DNA of 64,000 nucleotides, taken from the NCBI RefSeq assembly GCF_047946665.1, contig NZ_CP172312.1:3844001-3908000 (forward strand). The letters run 5' to 3'. Each line of letters opens with the position of its first letter. Position 1 is the first letter of the stretch. Both the position numbers and the translations under genes were made by a program. This DNA is from Allohahella sp002354735. Its GTDB lineage: Bacteria; Pseudomonadota; Gammaproteobacteria; Pseudomonadales; Oleiphilaceae. The notes below the pieces were generated by a model. The model had not been told where the DNA came from, did no database searches, and saw only the letters and a list, made by a program, of their open reading frames with translations. Of this stretch, positions 27,303 through 37,280 are shown in pieces.

Positions 27303-27791
27303 TCAGGCGGTCTTTACAGCCTCGTAAACGCACTGCTCCATGTACTCCAGATCGGGAATGATGACTTCCTCACCACTGAAAGTGACGTACATGCTGATGA
27401 CAGGATCGCCCGGCTTGTTCTCGCCCACATTCTCAGAGGGCGCGATTTCCTCACTCTTCACCTTGACCAGTCGCGGCAGACCGCGGGTTACGAAGGCGAT
27501 AAAGGGCTGCGCCTGATGGTGTTCGCCGACCCCATTGGTCACCGCGATCCGGCCGCCTTCACGGATGAGATTGTTCTCATTGCCATCCATTGCTTCGGCC
27601 TGGACCAGGGGCACCTGCTGGCCTCGCCACTGTATGTGCCCAGCCAGCCACACTGGCCCATCGGGCAGGGGCGTAGGCTCACTGTACTCGATGATTTCAG
27701 CGACGCTGGTATTGGGAAGCAGAAAGTCTGTGTGCTTCATTGGTAGCAGCAGGCAGGATATCTGTGCGCTCGAGCTTTCATGGCTGCGCAT
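27303..27791 (-). CDS. chpC: CheW-like adaptor ChpC
   Basis: 162 residues from the ATG at 27791 (GGAGA upstream); the frame is open to a TTG at 27824. A CheW-like domain with LLPMKHTDFLLPNTSVAEII and HIQWRGQQVPLV. In Pseudomonas ChpC is the second adaptor of the Pil-Chp system, linking further receptors to ChpA. The start overlaps the chpB stop by 14 nt, and the stop is followed at once by znuC. Confidence 0.85.
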   Translation of the reverse strand: MRSHESSSAQISCLLLPMKHTDFLLPNTSVAEIIEYSEPTPLPDGPVWLAGHIQWRGQQVPLVQAEAMDGNENNLIREGGRIAVTNGVGEHHQAQPFIAFVTRGLPRLVKVKSEEIAPSENVGENKPGDPVISMYVTFSGEEVIIPDLEYMEQCVYEAVKTA

Positions 27792-28887
27792 GGTTTTGCG
27801 TTCTCCGTTTGGTAATTTCCTCAAGCTCTATCGTCTGCAGCAGCTTCTTGGCCAGAGCCTCTGGTGAGCCGCGAAAGCTCACTACACCGCGGTCAGCAAT
27901 GGCATCTGGCATTGAACTACTGGCACAACCGGCTGAGTCCTGCGCCCAGACATGACTGCCATAGGCTTTCAGTATTGGTGCGGCAACTGCGCCATCGCAG
28001 CCCATGCCGCTGAATACTATCACGTTGACAGCATCCTGAAATCTATTCGCCGTATTCATCATCACCCGATCAATGGATGGCCCATAAGGCCCTGGCCACG
28101 GTTTTCCTGACAGTGTGATAGCCCCGTCCTCATCGAAGTCGAGCTCCTGGTCGGGCGGCACGAAGATGACTTCACCATGTTGCAGGTGGGCGCCCACCTG
28201 GGCGCGCTTCAGCGGTAGTCGTGCGTGCCGGCCAAGCACCCGCAGCAGCACTTCCGCCGCCTCAGGGTCTATGTGCTGCGCATACAGGAAGGCAACAGGC
28301 AGTGCTGCAGGCAGCAGGTCCAGGAAGCGTTTGACCGCGTCAGGGCCACCCAGTGAGGCCACAAGCAGATAGATCCGTGTGAGCGGATCGCCTGGGGCGG
28401 CAGGTCGGATGTGGTGGGACAGCTGAACATTATTGATTGGCGAGGCAGGTCGTCCCTCGGTACCCAGACTGAACCGGCTACCCGCAAGAGTTGCCACCCT
28501 CGGCGGCGGCACTTCGTCGCCCGCGGGGAGCGGCCCCACGGCATCGAGAAGCTTCTGCAGCAGTCGCCGCTCCCAGCGAGGGTATTCCTCATGCTGCCGC
28601 GAAGGCGCAGCACCCAGGCCGTACAACACCGGCACATCGAAGGTATCCATCATCTGCTCGAGCAGGGGGTCGCCCTGACTTTCGTCCTCGATGATGACGA
28701 CCCAGGCGGCTACGTGCTGGTAGTTCTTCAGGCGATCCTGCGACAGCTTGTTGCAATCGATATTCACCGCAATCGAGTAGCCCTTGTTACGAAGGGCATG
28801 CTCGATGAGGTGACGCTGCAGCGGCGTGTCGGATACCACCCCAATTAGCGGCACCGAACCGTCGCTGGCCACAGTACGCGCTGCCAT
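27778..28887 (-). CDS. chpB: CheB-like methylesterase ChpB
   Basis: 369 residues. The C-terminal CheB methylesterase domain has the catalytic Ser in LVASLGGPDAVKRFL, His in FLYAQHIDPE and Asp in FSGMGCDGAVA. The N-terminal region of about 150 residues (PLIGVVSDTPLQRHLIEHAL) looks like a receiver fold but has no clear phospho-Asp motif. It should remove methyl groups from PilJ, opposing PilK. The ATG at 28887 overlaps the chpA stop (TGATG). Confidence 0.9.
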   Translation of the reverse strand: MAARTVASDGSVPLIGVVSDTPLQRHLIEHALRNKGYSIAVNIDCNKLSQDRLKNYQHVAAWVVIIEDESQGDPLLEQMMDTFDVPVLYGLGAAPSRQHEEYPRWERRLLQKLLDAVGPLPAGDEVPPPRVATLAGSRFSLGTEGRPASPINNVQLSHHIRPAAPGDPLTRIYLLVASLGGPDAVKRFLDLLPAALPVAFLYAQHIDPEAAEVLLRVLGRHARLPLKRAQVGAHLQHGEVIFVPPDQELDFDEDGAITLSGKPWPGPYGPSIDRVMMNTANRFQDAVNVIVFSGMGCDGAVAAPILKAYGSHVWAQDSAGCASSSMPDAIADRGVVSFRGSPEALAKKLLQTIELEEITKRRTQNHAQP

Positions 28888-31800
28888 CACCCAAGCAGTC
28901 GTTCAATCGTTTCTAGCAGAATCGATTCCTGGAAGGGCTTGCCAAGGTATTCATTGACGCCGATGGACAGGGCACGATCCCGGTGTTTCTGACCGGTTCG
29001 AGAGGTGATCATGATGATCGGGACATCACGCAGGCGCTCGTCGTGGCGCACGAAGCTGGCCACCTCGAAACCGTCCATTCGCGGCATCTCGATGTCGAGC
29101 AGCATCACATCAGGCTTCTGATCCTGCAGAATGGCTATGGCATCCACGCCGTCCTTCGCGGTGATGACCCGCATGCCCTGACGCTCGAGCAGACGGCTGG
29201 TAACCTTCCGCACCGTGACCGAATCGTCCACAACCATGATGGTGGCCGGACCAGTATGCTTCGGTGCAACCTCCTTCTCCATGCTCAGATCGTGGGCCAT
29301 GGCACGAGCCAGGTCACTACGCATCAGCGCAGGCAGATCAAGAATGACTACAACGCTACCGTCACCCAGTATCGTGCCACCTGAGACGCCACGCACACCG
29401 GTGAACTGTGGACCGAGGCCCTTTACGACAATTTCTCGGGAACCCAGCAGGCTGTCGACCTGCAGTGCCAGCGGGTGATCACCACCGCGCACAAGAATGA
29501 CAGGTAATGGCAGGGGCTGGCCCTGCAGCTTGGGCTGGTGCTCACTACGCAGCAGGTTTCCAAGATACTGCAGCTGATACTTCTGACCGGCGTACTCATA
29601 CAAGGGCGCATCGGGCTGATAATACTCTTCCAGCTCAAAGGTGCTGACCCGGACAATACCTTCAATGGTATTGAGCGGTATGGCGTAGTAGTCGTCACCT
29701 GTTGAAACCATCAGCGCCCGGTTGACGGATACCGTGAACGGCAGACGGATGATAAAGGTTGTGCCCTTGCCACTCACCGACTCAATGCTGACACGGCCGC
29801 CCAGCTGTTTGATTTCGCTGGATACGACGTCCATGCCCACGCCACGACCAGAGAGTTGCGTGACCTTTTCAGCGGTACTGAAACCGGCGTGGAAGATGAA
29901 CTGGAGGATTTCGCTATCGGCAATCTCCGTCGACTTGGACAGCAGACCCTGTTTGATGGCCTTCTTGCGTACCGCCTCGGTGTTGATACCGTTGCCGTCG
30001 TCCTGCAGTGTCAGCACGACATCGCTGCCTTCACGACCAACTGACAGTGAGATACGGCCAGTCTCGGACTTGCCTGCCTTGGCTCGGGCTTCGGGCATCT
30101 CGATACCATGATCGAGGGCGTTACGCAGCATGTGCTCGAGTGGCGCGACCATACGATCGAGCACGTTACGGTCCAGCTCGCCCTCAGGATTGTAGACCTC
30201 GAACTCTGCCTTCTTACCCAGTTCACCAGTGACCTGACGCACGATACGACGCAGCCTTGGCACGATGGAGGTGAACGGAATCATCCGCGTCTCCATCAAG
30301 CCTTCCTGCAGTTCGGTGTTGATGCGTGACTGCTGCAACAGCAATGTCTCGGCATCCTTGGCCTTGTCCAGCAGAGTCTCACGCAGATCCGTCAAGTCAC
30401 TTGCAGATTCGCTAAGCGCCCGTGAAAGCTGCTGAATGGACGAATAACGGTCCATCTCGAGCGGATCGAAGTCCTCGTAGACTGGACCGCCGCCTTCTTT
30501 CTCCATGCGGAACAGGACCTGGGCCTCTGTCTCGATATCCATTCGACGCAGCTGCTCACGCAAACGGTCGATGGTGGCCTGCATTTCTTCGAGCGTGTGC
30601 GAGAAGTCGGAGATCTGCGTCTCGAGTCGACCGCGGGTTATACTCGTTTCGCCAGCCAGGTTAACCAGGTTGTCGAGCAGCTGTGCGCTGACGCGAATGG
30701 TTTCCGCGGCCTGCTGTTGCTTGGCTGTTTCAGCTGCCTTGCGTGGCGCTGCCTGAGGCGCGGCTGCGGCGCCACCCTGCTGGCTACGCTGCATCTGCAC
30801 AAGTTGTTCTGCACGCGAGTCGGCGTCGGTCTTGTTGGGGCGATCCACCTGCGGCTTGGCAGTATCTGCCGAGCCCATTCGCTTGAACTGTTCTCTAACC
30901 CCTTCGATGGCGGTACTGAGCCACTTGGCCTCTGTATCGATCTGCTGGATCAGCTTATCGTCGAGGGAACTATCGGACCTGACACAGCGGCCAACCTTGT
31001 CTTCGATCGATTGTGCAAGATCACCAACGGCAGCCAGACCAGCCAGGCGGGCACCGCCCTTGAGTGTATGCAAGGTAGTCTGAATCTGTCGGGCACGCCC
31101 TGCATCGGCAGGCTCGCGCTTCCAGTCGCTCAGGTACTGGTTGAAGTTGCGTTCCAGCTCTGCGGCTTCATCGATGAATATTTCGATGATTTCAGGGTCG
31201 AGACCCGCCAGCGCAGACTTGCCTTTCGGCGTCGGACTTGCCGAGCTGTCGCCGCCACTCATCAGCCTTCGCTGCAATGAACTGAGTTCGACCGAGACAC
31301 CTTGCATGTTGTTCTGATCAAGCTCAATCGCCTGACCAGGACTGCTTCGTGTCTGTGAAACCACATGACGGATCTGTTCGGCCAGCATATGCAGTGCACG
31401 ATCGCTCAGCTCGATCACTTCGTCCTGCAGCGGGAAGCTGTCGGCTGAGATACGCTCATTGATGGTTTCAAGCATCAAGGCATGTGTGTCGGCCAGGCTC
31501 TGTATCGGGGTAAGACCGGCAAGACCGGCACCAGCGGCCAGGGCGCGCAGACGACGGAAGATATCGGGCAGGTGCTGGAAGGCTTCAGGATGCTGTTTCC
31601 AGGAATCCATGGCATCAAGGGCGACCTGCAGCATTTCGTCGGACTCATCGACAAACACACCACGGAGTTCATCCTGCGAAGCACCCGATTCGAGCAGTTG
31701 TGCCTGCTCAAGCGCAATTGCTCGCAACGGATCGTCGCCGAGGCTGTTGTCGGCAGCATACTGTCGGACAGCCTTGATCAATTCCGGCGCGGAACGGAAA

Positions 31801-34800
31801 GTTTCGCGTGCAGCAAGCGCATCGACCATTGAAGCAAGTCGATCATGCACGCCAAGCAGCAATTCGTTCAGACTCGGATCGATATTCAGCGTATCTTCGA
31901 CGATGCCCTCGACCAGGGTTTCGAATTCATGGGCCAGATCGCCGATGGCACTGACTTCTGCCAGACGTGCACCGCCTTTCAAGGTATGCATTGTTCGCTG
32001 CAGCGTATGCAGCTCAGCCATCAGTGAATTGTCGGCCAGCCACTTTCTAAGGTTCTCGCCGGTTTCGTCTACGAGTTCACGCGCTTCTTCGAGGAAGAGT
32101 TCGATGATTTCCTCATCGAGATGCGTGAAGTCGACAGGCACACCCTGACGCAATTCGGCAGACACTGTTCTTGCAACAGGCTGCGCCTGTTCAGCAGCTT
32201 CTGTAACCACTTCATCCACATGGTCCTCATCGAGGCCAACCATATTGATATCGGTATCTTCAGCAGTAGCAGTTTCTGCACCCTCGACCGTCTCGATAAA
32301 GCGCTGCATGTCCCTGATCAATTCAGGTGCGGGGCGAACTGGACGCGACTCGGCCACTTCATCGACCATGATGGCCAGCCGATCGTGACAGGCTTCGACC
32401 AATGAGATCAGCTTGCGCTCATCTTCGGGCGCCGGACGATGACCGCGCTCTGCCATGGCTTCAAACAGCGTTTCGAGTTCGTGTGCGAGATCGCCAATGG
32501 CCGGTATTTCTGCCATACGTGCGCCACCCTTCAGGGTGTGCAGGTCGCGCTGCAGATGAGCGACCAGTGCATGTTCGGTCGGCGCAAGGCTCCACTGGTG
32601 AATGGTGTCAGAGGTACTTGAAATGATGTCCTGGGCTTCTTCGAGGAAGATCGCCGCCATTTCCGGGTCGAGCATGGCGCTGTCGGCAGCGTATTCTGCT
32701 TCCACAGATGAGGGGAATTCGTCCGCCTCGTGAGCATGCTCCGCAGCAGCTTCGAAGGAAATCTCCTCCTCAGGCTCTTCTTCGTCGAGTGGACTGCTAT
32801 CTGCCAATTCGTGCGCAGCCTGCTCCAGCACTCTGGAATCATCGCTCGAGGTCAGCTCATCATAAGGGTCAGCCAGCGACCGTTCCTTGCTGTCGTCGAG
32901 GGAGGCATCTCCGAGCTCGGGCTCTGCTTCCAGTACAGGAATACCGTCCAGAGGTTCGATGGTCTCTGGCGTCTCTCCCGACAGCAAGCTCAGTAGCTGG
33001 CGCTGCAGTCTATCCGCAGCCTCTGGCACGCGGCCTTCAGCGGTCGCTTCGATCATGCCTGCGAGCGCAGCGTGTGCCGCCAGACTCAGCTCTATCGCAC
33101 GGGGCGATACTGACATACGTTTTTCGGCAACGCGTTCGAACAATGTCTCGAGCTCATGACACAAATCGCCTACCGCCGTCAGCTCGGCCATCCGGGCGCC
33201 ACCCTTGAGTGTATGGGCGTCGCGTTGCAAACTCTGGACGATCTGTTCGTTAGCTGGATCAATTTGCCAGTCACGCAGACTCTGGCCGGTACTTTCCAGG
33301 ATCTCGAAGGCCTCTTCGAGGAAGATCTCGATCATTTCGGGATCAAGGCCGCTGTCCTCCACAGGCGTGGTGTGACCACTGGCATCCGTCTCGGCCGAGA
33401 GTGGCTTGTTTTCGGGGGTGTTCTCTTCCATAAGCTCTTCATCCTGCGGTACATCGCCCAGAAGGGGCACCGCTTCGACATCCGCGTCGCTTGCTTCGAA
33501 GTTTTCGGCCAATAGCCGCTCTCTCGCCCCACGTATGGCGGCAAGTACCTGTTCGTCAGCCTGTGGCGAAAGGCCGGCAGCCAACTGGTCCATCATGCCA
33601 ATAAGGACATCATGGCCACGCTTGGCGGCATTGAAGAATTCACGGTCGAGACCGTCATAGCCGGCTTCAACCGTCTCGTACAGCAGCTCCAGCGAGGCGC
33701 AGAGTTCATGCATCGCAGGCAGACCAGCAGTTTTCGCACCGGTCGCCAGGGTGGTCAGCTCTTCTACCAGCGCCTCGAGTTCATCGCGCTTGTCCGGTGC
33801 TGTGCTCCAATCGTTGATGATACGTTCGGCATCCAGGAGTATGTCGATGCTGTCGCGGAGGAACATATCCAAGACTTCGCTGTGGTTGACCGACGCCGGA
33901 TTGATATCCGGCAGGGCCCTGTGTTCGACTACTTCGGCCACGACGGCATCGAGCGCCTCGGAGAAGGCTTCGATTTCAGCGGAGCTGGCGGACGCCGAAG
34001 GGCTCAGACCCTCTTCAGGGCTGTCTTCGATGGCGATGAGCTCGCTATTGATCAGATCCACCGCCTGACTCAAGGCATCGGTGACCGGCCGTGTCGCAGG
34101 GATCGCGCGGACATTCAGCTCCTTGTAGAAGCGCTCCAGCGGTATGACGATGCCTGCAATCCGCTTGCTGCCAGCAGTGTTGGCGCTGCCTTTGAGCGTA
34201 TGTAGAGCGCGCGAGATGTCATCCGACAATGGTGCCGGATCGTCAAGGCGGTTCTGCTGCTCAATGAAATCCTCGATGGTTTGCAGGTGCCCGCGGGTTT
34301 CACTGAGGAAAATATCAAGCAGGACCGGATCGATGCCTGCGGCGCCATCATCCTGTTTCCCGGCATCGGCGCTGGCTGCCTTGCTTGGCGTAGTTTGCGC
34401 AGGGGCCTTGCCGCCTAACATGGCTGGCAGGCTCTGAGGGCTCTTGCCCGCTGCAAGCTCATGGGCATAGGCTTGGAGAGCCTCCACATTGAATGACGCG
34501 GGCCGGCGTTCGGTGAAATCGCTAACCATGGTCGGCAGCAGCTCAACGACCTTCTCGATCAGACGCTCTATCTCTGGCGACATCTGAACCGCGCCATCGA
34601 TAATGCGATTCATGAGGTTTTCGACTGACCATGCAAGCTCACCACTTCGCATGGCGCCAACGAGGCGACCACTGCCTTTCAGGGTATGAAAGGCGCGGCG
34701 TAGTTCAGTGCGTGCTTCGGTATTGCCATAATTGGCAGTAAATTTCGGCAGATAGGTGTTGATGGTCGCCAACACTTCTTCAGCTTCCTCGGCGAATATC

Positions 34801-37265
34801 TCGATGATCTCCTCATCGATCATATCGCCGTCGCTGAGCTCGATATCGCCGGCCGAGGCGTCCGCAGTGTCCGTCTCGGCAGGGGCGACGGCCGTGATGT
34901 CTTCATCGTCGGCAAGCTGACTATCGCTGTCGGCTTCATCAGTGTCATCTTCAACCGCCAGCGTCTCTGCAGACATGGACTCGGCCTCTTCAGCCTGGCG
35001 CTGGGTCTCAGCATGTGCCTGTTCTTCCTGGGCAGTTGCGGCTCGCGACGCTCGTGCATCCAGCAGAATGGCATCAGCTCGATGTATCAGGCTGGTTGTG
35101 GTGTTGAGAATGTCGAGACTGCTGTCTTCAGCCGCAGCGAAGGCAGCCGTCAGTGTCGGCAACTGATCTTCGACGTCCTTCAGCAGTTCGAACAGCACGA
35201 GTGATGGTGTAACCAGGTTCTCGAGGGTGCGGTTCAACAGACCCTCAATACTCCAGGCCAGCTCGGCCAGGGTTTTTGCACCCACGAGGCGGCCACTGCC
35301 CTTGAGCGTGTGGTACGCGCGACGGAGTTCTGTCAGCGCATGCTTGTCCTGTGGCGAATCCTGGAAGACAGGGCGGTATCGATGAATGGTGGCGATAACA
35401 TCAGCAACCTCTTCAGCGAATACTTCGCGAATCTCGTCATCAATGATTTCGGCATCGGCCACCTTATCGGCAGCCATGACAGGGGCTGAGCCAGATAATG
35501 CTTCAGCTGTATGGTCCAGCATCGGCACATCGGTAACAGCCTTGGCTTCGGTCTGTTTGGCGGCAAGCTGCCCGGCTGGTGTGCCATCAAGCTTCTCCAG
35601 ACTCTGCGCTGCAACCTGCAGGATCTTTTCATACTGACCCGAGCGCTCGGCGATGCGCTCAAGGTAATAATCGATGCTGGTAATCGCGTCTGCAAGGGCT
35701 TCGAGCTTGACCCAGTCTGGCTTGTTGTCGCCGCTGAGCAATTCAGATTCGATATAGCGTGCACAACGATGGAGCAGGGCGCTGGCTTCGCTCAAGGGAA
35801 TGATGCTCAGGCTACCGGCAACTTCTCTCAAAAGCCTTGGTGCGTGGTTCAATTCGGTACGTTGCCAGTCGCTGGTGACGTACTCGGAAATTGCAGTCTT
35901 GGCAGTCTCCAGGGAGTTCCTTGACTCGGTGATCAGAGCCTTGTGAGCGCTATCGACATGCTCGCGTGGCACGATACCCGTGACTGGGGCCGAGGTATCC
36001 GGCGAGCTGATGCCCTGATCTACCATACTGCCAAGGGACGCCTCTACGTACAGCAGAGCGCCGGCAATATCGAGCAGCTCGTCATCATCAGGTCGCTTGA
36101 GACCTTCTGCCATGGTTTCGATACGTTGAATCTGTTCGTCGATCACCTTACGTGGCAGGCCCAAGCCAAGCACCGCCATGGTGTTCGAGACCTGATGCAG
36201 GCCGGGCAGCAGATCGCCGAGCTCACTGGCAGACTTGAATTCGCCGCGTACGAAAAGGTCGAGCTGATCTTTGAGATTGCTCAGTTCCTCGCACAGCACG
36301 GTAGCCACAGAGCTCAATGTGCTTCTGTTCGGGCCTTCGACCTGTTGCCGTTCCCGGTCCAGCTCATCGCTACCAGGCAGGGCAAGGTCCAGCGAATAGT
36401 CGATCTTGATCTGCTTCGTCAGCTTCGTGTTCGCGGTTGACTGCGCACAATAGAACAACAGGTGCTTGAAGAGATCTTCCGGCAGCTTTTCATCCAGAGC
36501 CTGGGCGGGTTGCTCGAGCAGCCGCTTGATCCGGCCATCGAGGAAGCGCAGCAGTGTCTTGACCGCTGAAGTGAGCTCTAGACCACCGCTCTGCATGGCC
36601 TCGACCAGGCCGCAGCCAAGCCGCCAGAGCTCGGCATGCGTGGTGCCGCGGCACATCTGTCGAAGCTTCGAAAGAATCTTGTGTAAATACGCGAGGTTGG
36701 CCTCAAGCTCGCTTTCACGAACAATGCTGACCAGCGTGAACTGATACATCTGACGCAGCTTGCGCAGTTGTGCTGTAGAGCGGGGGTCCTGCAGCTGTGC
36801 GACGGCATCACTGTCGTTGGCCTTTTTCGCCATCGACAGGTCAGGGCTGAACAGAGCAGTGTCGCTCAGCAGGCGTTCGCCCCTGGCCGCACGAAGATCG
36901 TTGAGCAGCGGCATGAGCACGAGCGGCAGGTCGCGCTTGCTGCGTTGCAGTCGCTCGAGATAATTCGGTAGTTGAAGAATAGCCTTAGACAGCGCTTCGA
37001 GCGCATCATCGCCCTGGCTGACCTTACCGTCCTGCAGGGCTTCACCCAGCTTCTCCATCTCTTCGGCGAGCAGAGCTGCACCGTAGAACTCAACCATCTG
37101 CAGGGTGCCATGCACCTGATGGATGTAATTCACGCAGAAACGCAGTGAAGTCGTATCTTCCGGATTCGCAACATAGTCCTCAAGCATTTGCTGAGCCTGT
37201 TGCAGGGTCGCTTCTATTTCGCCTTTAACCCAATCCAGTGCCACATAATCGTGGTTACCAGCCAT
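28887..37265 (-). CDS. chpA: ChpA: giant CheA-type hybrid kinase with multiple Hpt domains
   Basis: 2792 residues, the kinase of the Pil-Chp type IV pilus system. Domains in order: an N-terminal Hpt-like module with H52 in VHGTLQ; a degenerate module near 485 (VAGSLS); Hpt modules with canonical HTLKG at H652, H860 and H1022; a degenerate module near 1174 (LTTLATGAKTAG); HTLKG at H1351, H1576 and H1760; a degenerate module near 1910 (LRALAAGAGLAG); HTLKG at H2066. Then come the CheA dimerisation region from about 2185, the ATPase (RNALDHGIE, DDGNGIN, GRGVGMDVV), a CheW domain (about 2510-2640) and a receiver with D2724 in VMLLDIEMPRMDG. Pseudomonas ChpA is smaller with fewer phosphotransfer modules. 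Linkers are very acidic. No frameshift is visible. Confidence 0.95.
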   Translation of the reverse strand: MAGNHDYVALDWVKGEIEATLQQAQQMLEDYVANPEDTTSLRFCVNYIHQVHGTLQMVEFYGAALLAEEMEKLGEALQDGKVSQGDDALEALSKAILQLPNYLERLQRSKRDLPLVLMPLLNDLRAARGERLLSDTALFSPDLSMAKKANDSDAVAQLQDPRSTAQLRKLRQMYQFTLVSIVRESELEANLAYLHKILSKLRQMCRGTTHAELWRLGCGLVEAMQSGGLELTSAVKTLLRFLDGRIKRLLEQPAQALDEKLPEDLFKHLLFYCAQSTANTKLTKQIKIDYSLDLALPGSDELDRERQQVEGPNRSTLSSVATVLCEELSNLKDQLDLFVRGEFKSASELGDLLPGLHQVSNTMAVLGLGLPRKVIDEQIQRIETMAEGLKRPDDDELLDIAGALLYVEASLGSMVDQGISSPDTSAPVTGIVPREHVDSAHKALITESRNSLETAKTAISEYVTSDWQRTELNHAPRLLREVAGSLSIIPLSEASALLHRCARYIESELLSGDNKPDWVKLEALADAITSIDYYLERIAERSGQYEKILQVAAQSLEKLDGTPAGQLAAKQTEAKAVTDVPMLDHTAEALSGSAPVMAADKVADAEIIDDEIREVFAEEVADVIATIHRYRPVFQDSPQDKHALTELRRAYHTLKGSGRLVGAKTLAELAWSIEGLLNRTLENLVTPSLVLFELLKDVEDQLPTLTAAFAAAEDSSLDILNTTTSLIHRADAILLDARASRAATAQEEQAHAETQRQAEEAESMSAETLAVEDDTDEADSDSQLADDEDITAVAPAETDTADASAGDIELSDGDMIDEEIIEIFAEEAEEVLATINTYLPKFTANYGNTEARTELRRAFHTLKGSGRLVGAMRSGELAWSVENLMNRIIDGAVQMSPEIERLIEKVVELLPTMVSDFTERRPASFNVEALQAYAHELAAGKSPQSLPAMLGGKAPAQTTPSKAASADAGKQDDGAAGIDPVLLDIFLSETRGHLQTIEDFIEQQNRLDDPAPLSDDISRALHTLKGSANTAGSKRIAGIVIPLERFYKELNVRAIPATRPVTDALSQAVDLINSELIAIEDSPEEGLSPSASASSAEIEAFSEALDAVVAEVVEHRALPDINPASVNHSEVLDMFLRDSIDILLDAERIINDWSTAPDKRDELEALVEELTTLATGAKTAGLPAMHELCASLELLYETVEAGYDGLDREFFNAAKRGHDVLIGMMDQLAAGLSPQADEQVLAAIRGARERLLAENFEASDADVEAVPLLGDVPQDEELMEENTPENKPLSAETDASGHTTPVEDSGLDPEMIEIFLEEAFEILESTGQSLRDWQIDPANEQIVQSLQRDAHTLKGGARMAELTAVGDLCHELETLFERVAEKRMSVSPRAIELSLAAHAALAGMIEATAEGRVPEAADRLQRQLLSLLSGETPETIEPLDGIPVLEAEPELGDASLDDSKERSLADPYDELTSSDDSRVLEQAAHELADSSPLDEEEPEEEISFEAAAEHAHEADEFPSSVEAEYAADSAMLDPEMAAIFLEEAQDIISSTSDTIHQWSLAPTEHALVAHLQRDLHTLKGGARMAEIPAIGDLAHELETLFEAMAERGHRPAPEDERKLISLVEACHDRLAIMVDEVAESRPVRPAPELIRDMQRFIETVEGAETATAEDTDINMVGLDEDHVDEVVTEAAEQAQPVARTVSAELRQGVPVDFTHLDEEIIELFLEEARELVDETGENLRKWLADNSLMAELHTLQRTMHTLKGGARLAEVSAIGDLAHEFETLVEGIVEDTLNIDPSLNELLLGVHDRLASMVDALAARETFRSAPELIKAVRQYAADNSLGDDPLRAIALEQAQLLESGASQDELRGVFVDESDEMLQVALDAMDSWKQHPEAFQHLPDIFRRLRALAAGAGLAGLTPIQSLADTHALMLETINERISADSFPLQDEVIELSDRALHMLAEQIRHVVSQTRSSPGQAIELDQNNMQGVSVELSSLQRRLMSGGDSSASPTPKGKSALAGLDPEIIEIFIDEAAELERNFNQYLSDWKREPADAGRARQIQTTLHTLKGGARLAGLAAVGDLAQSIEDKVGRCVRSDSSLDDKLIQQIDTEAKWLSTAIEGVREQFKRMGSADTAKPQVDRPNKTDADSRAEQLVQMQRSQQGGAAAAPQAAPRKAAETAKQQQAAETIRVSAQLLDNLVNLAGETSITRGRLETQISDFSHTLEEMQATIDRLREQLRRMDIETEAQVLFRMEKEGGGPVYEDFDPLEMDRYSSIQQLSRALSESASDLTDLRETLLDKAKDAETLLLQQSRINTELQEGLMETRMIPFTSIVPRLRRIVRQVTGELGKKAEFEVYNPEGELDRNVLDRMVAPLEHMLRNALDHGIEMPEARAKAGKSETGRISLSVGREGSDVVLTLQDDGNGINTEAVRKKAIKQGLLSKSTEIADSEILQFIFHAGFSTAEKVTQLSGRGVGMDVVSSEIKQLGGRVSIESVSGKGTTFIIRLPFTVSVNRALMVSTGDDYYAIPLNTIEGIVRVSTFELEEYYQPDAPLYEYAGQKYQLQYLGNLLRSEHQPKLQGQPLPLPVILVRGGDHPLALQVDSLLGSREIVVKGLGPQFTGVRGVSGGTILGDGSVVVILDLPALMRSDLARAMAHDLSMEKEVAPKHTGPATIMVVDDSVTVRKVTSRLLERQGMRVITAKDGVDAIAILQDQKPDVMLLDIEMPRMDGFEVASFVRHDERLRDVPIIMITSRTGQKHRDRALSIGVNEYLGKPFQESILLETIERLLG

Positions 37266-37280
37266 ACGATCTCCGCATAC

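Noticed and set aside
30597..34205. Several plus-strand frames of 80-227 codons opposite chpA
   Set aside because: They are mirror images of the repeated Hpt modules, with no start signals or own domains.
31050..35320. Possible DNA-level tandem duplications in chpA
   Set aside because: The similarity is seen in protein motifs (HTLKG); the codons differ between modules, so these are old domain repeats and not recent DNA repeats.
37266..37280. Possible terminator between pilK and chpA
   Set aside because: Only 15 bp lie between the genes and no stem is visible.
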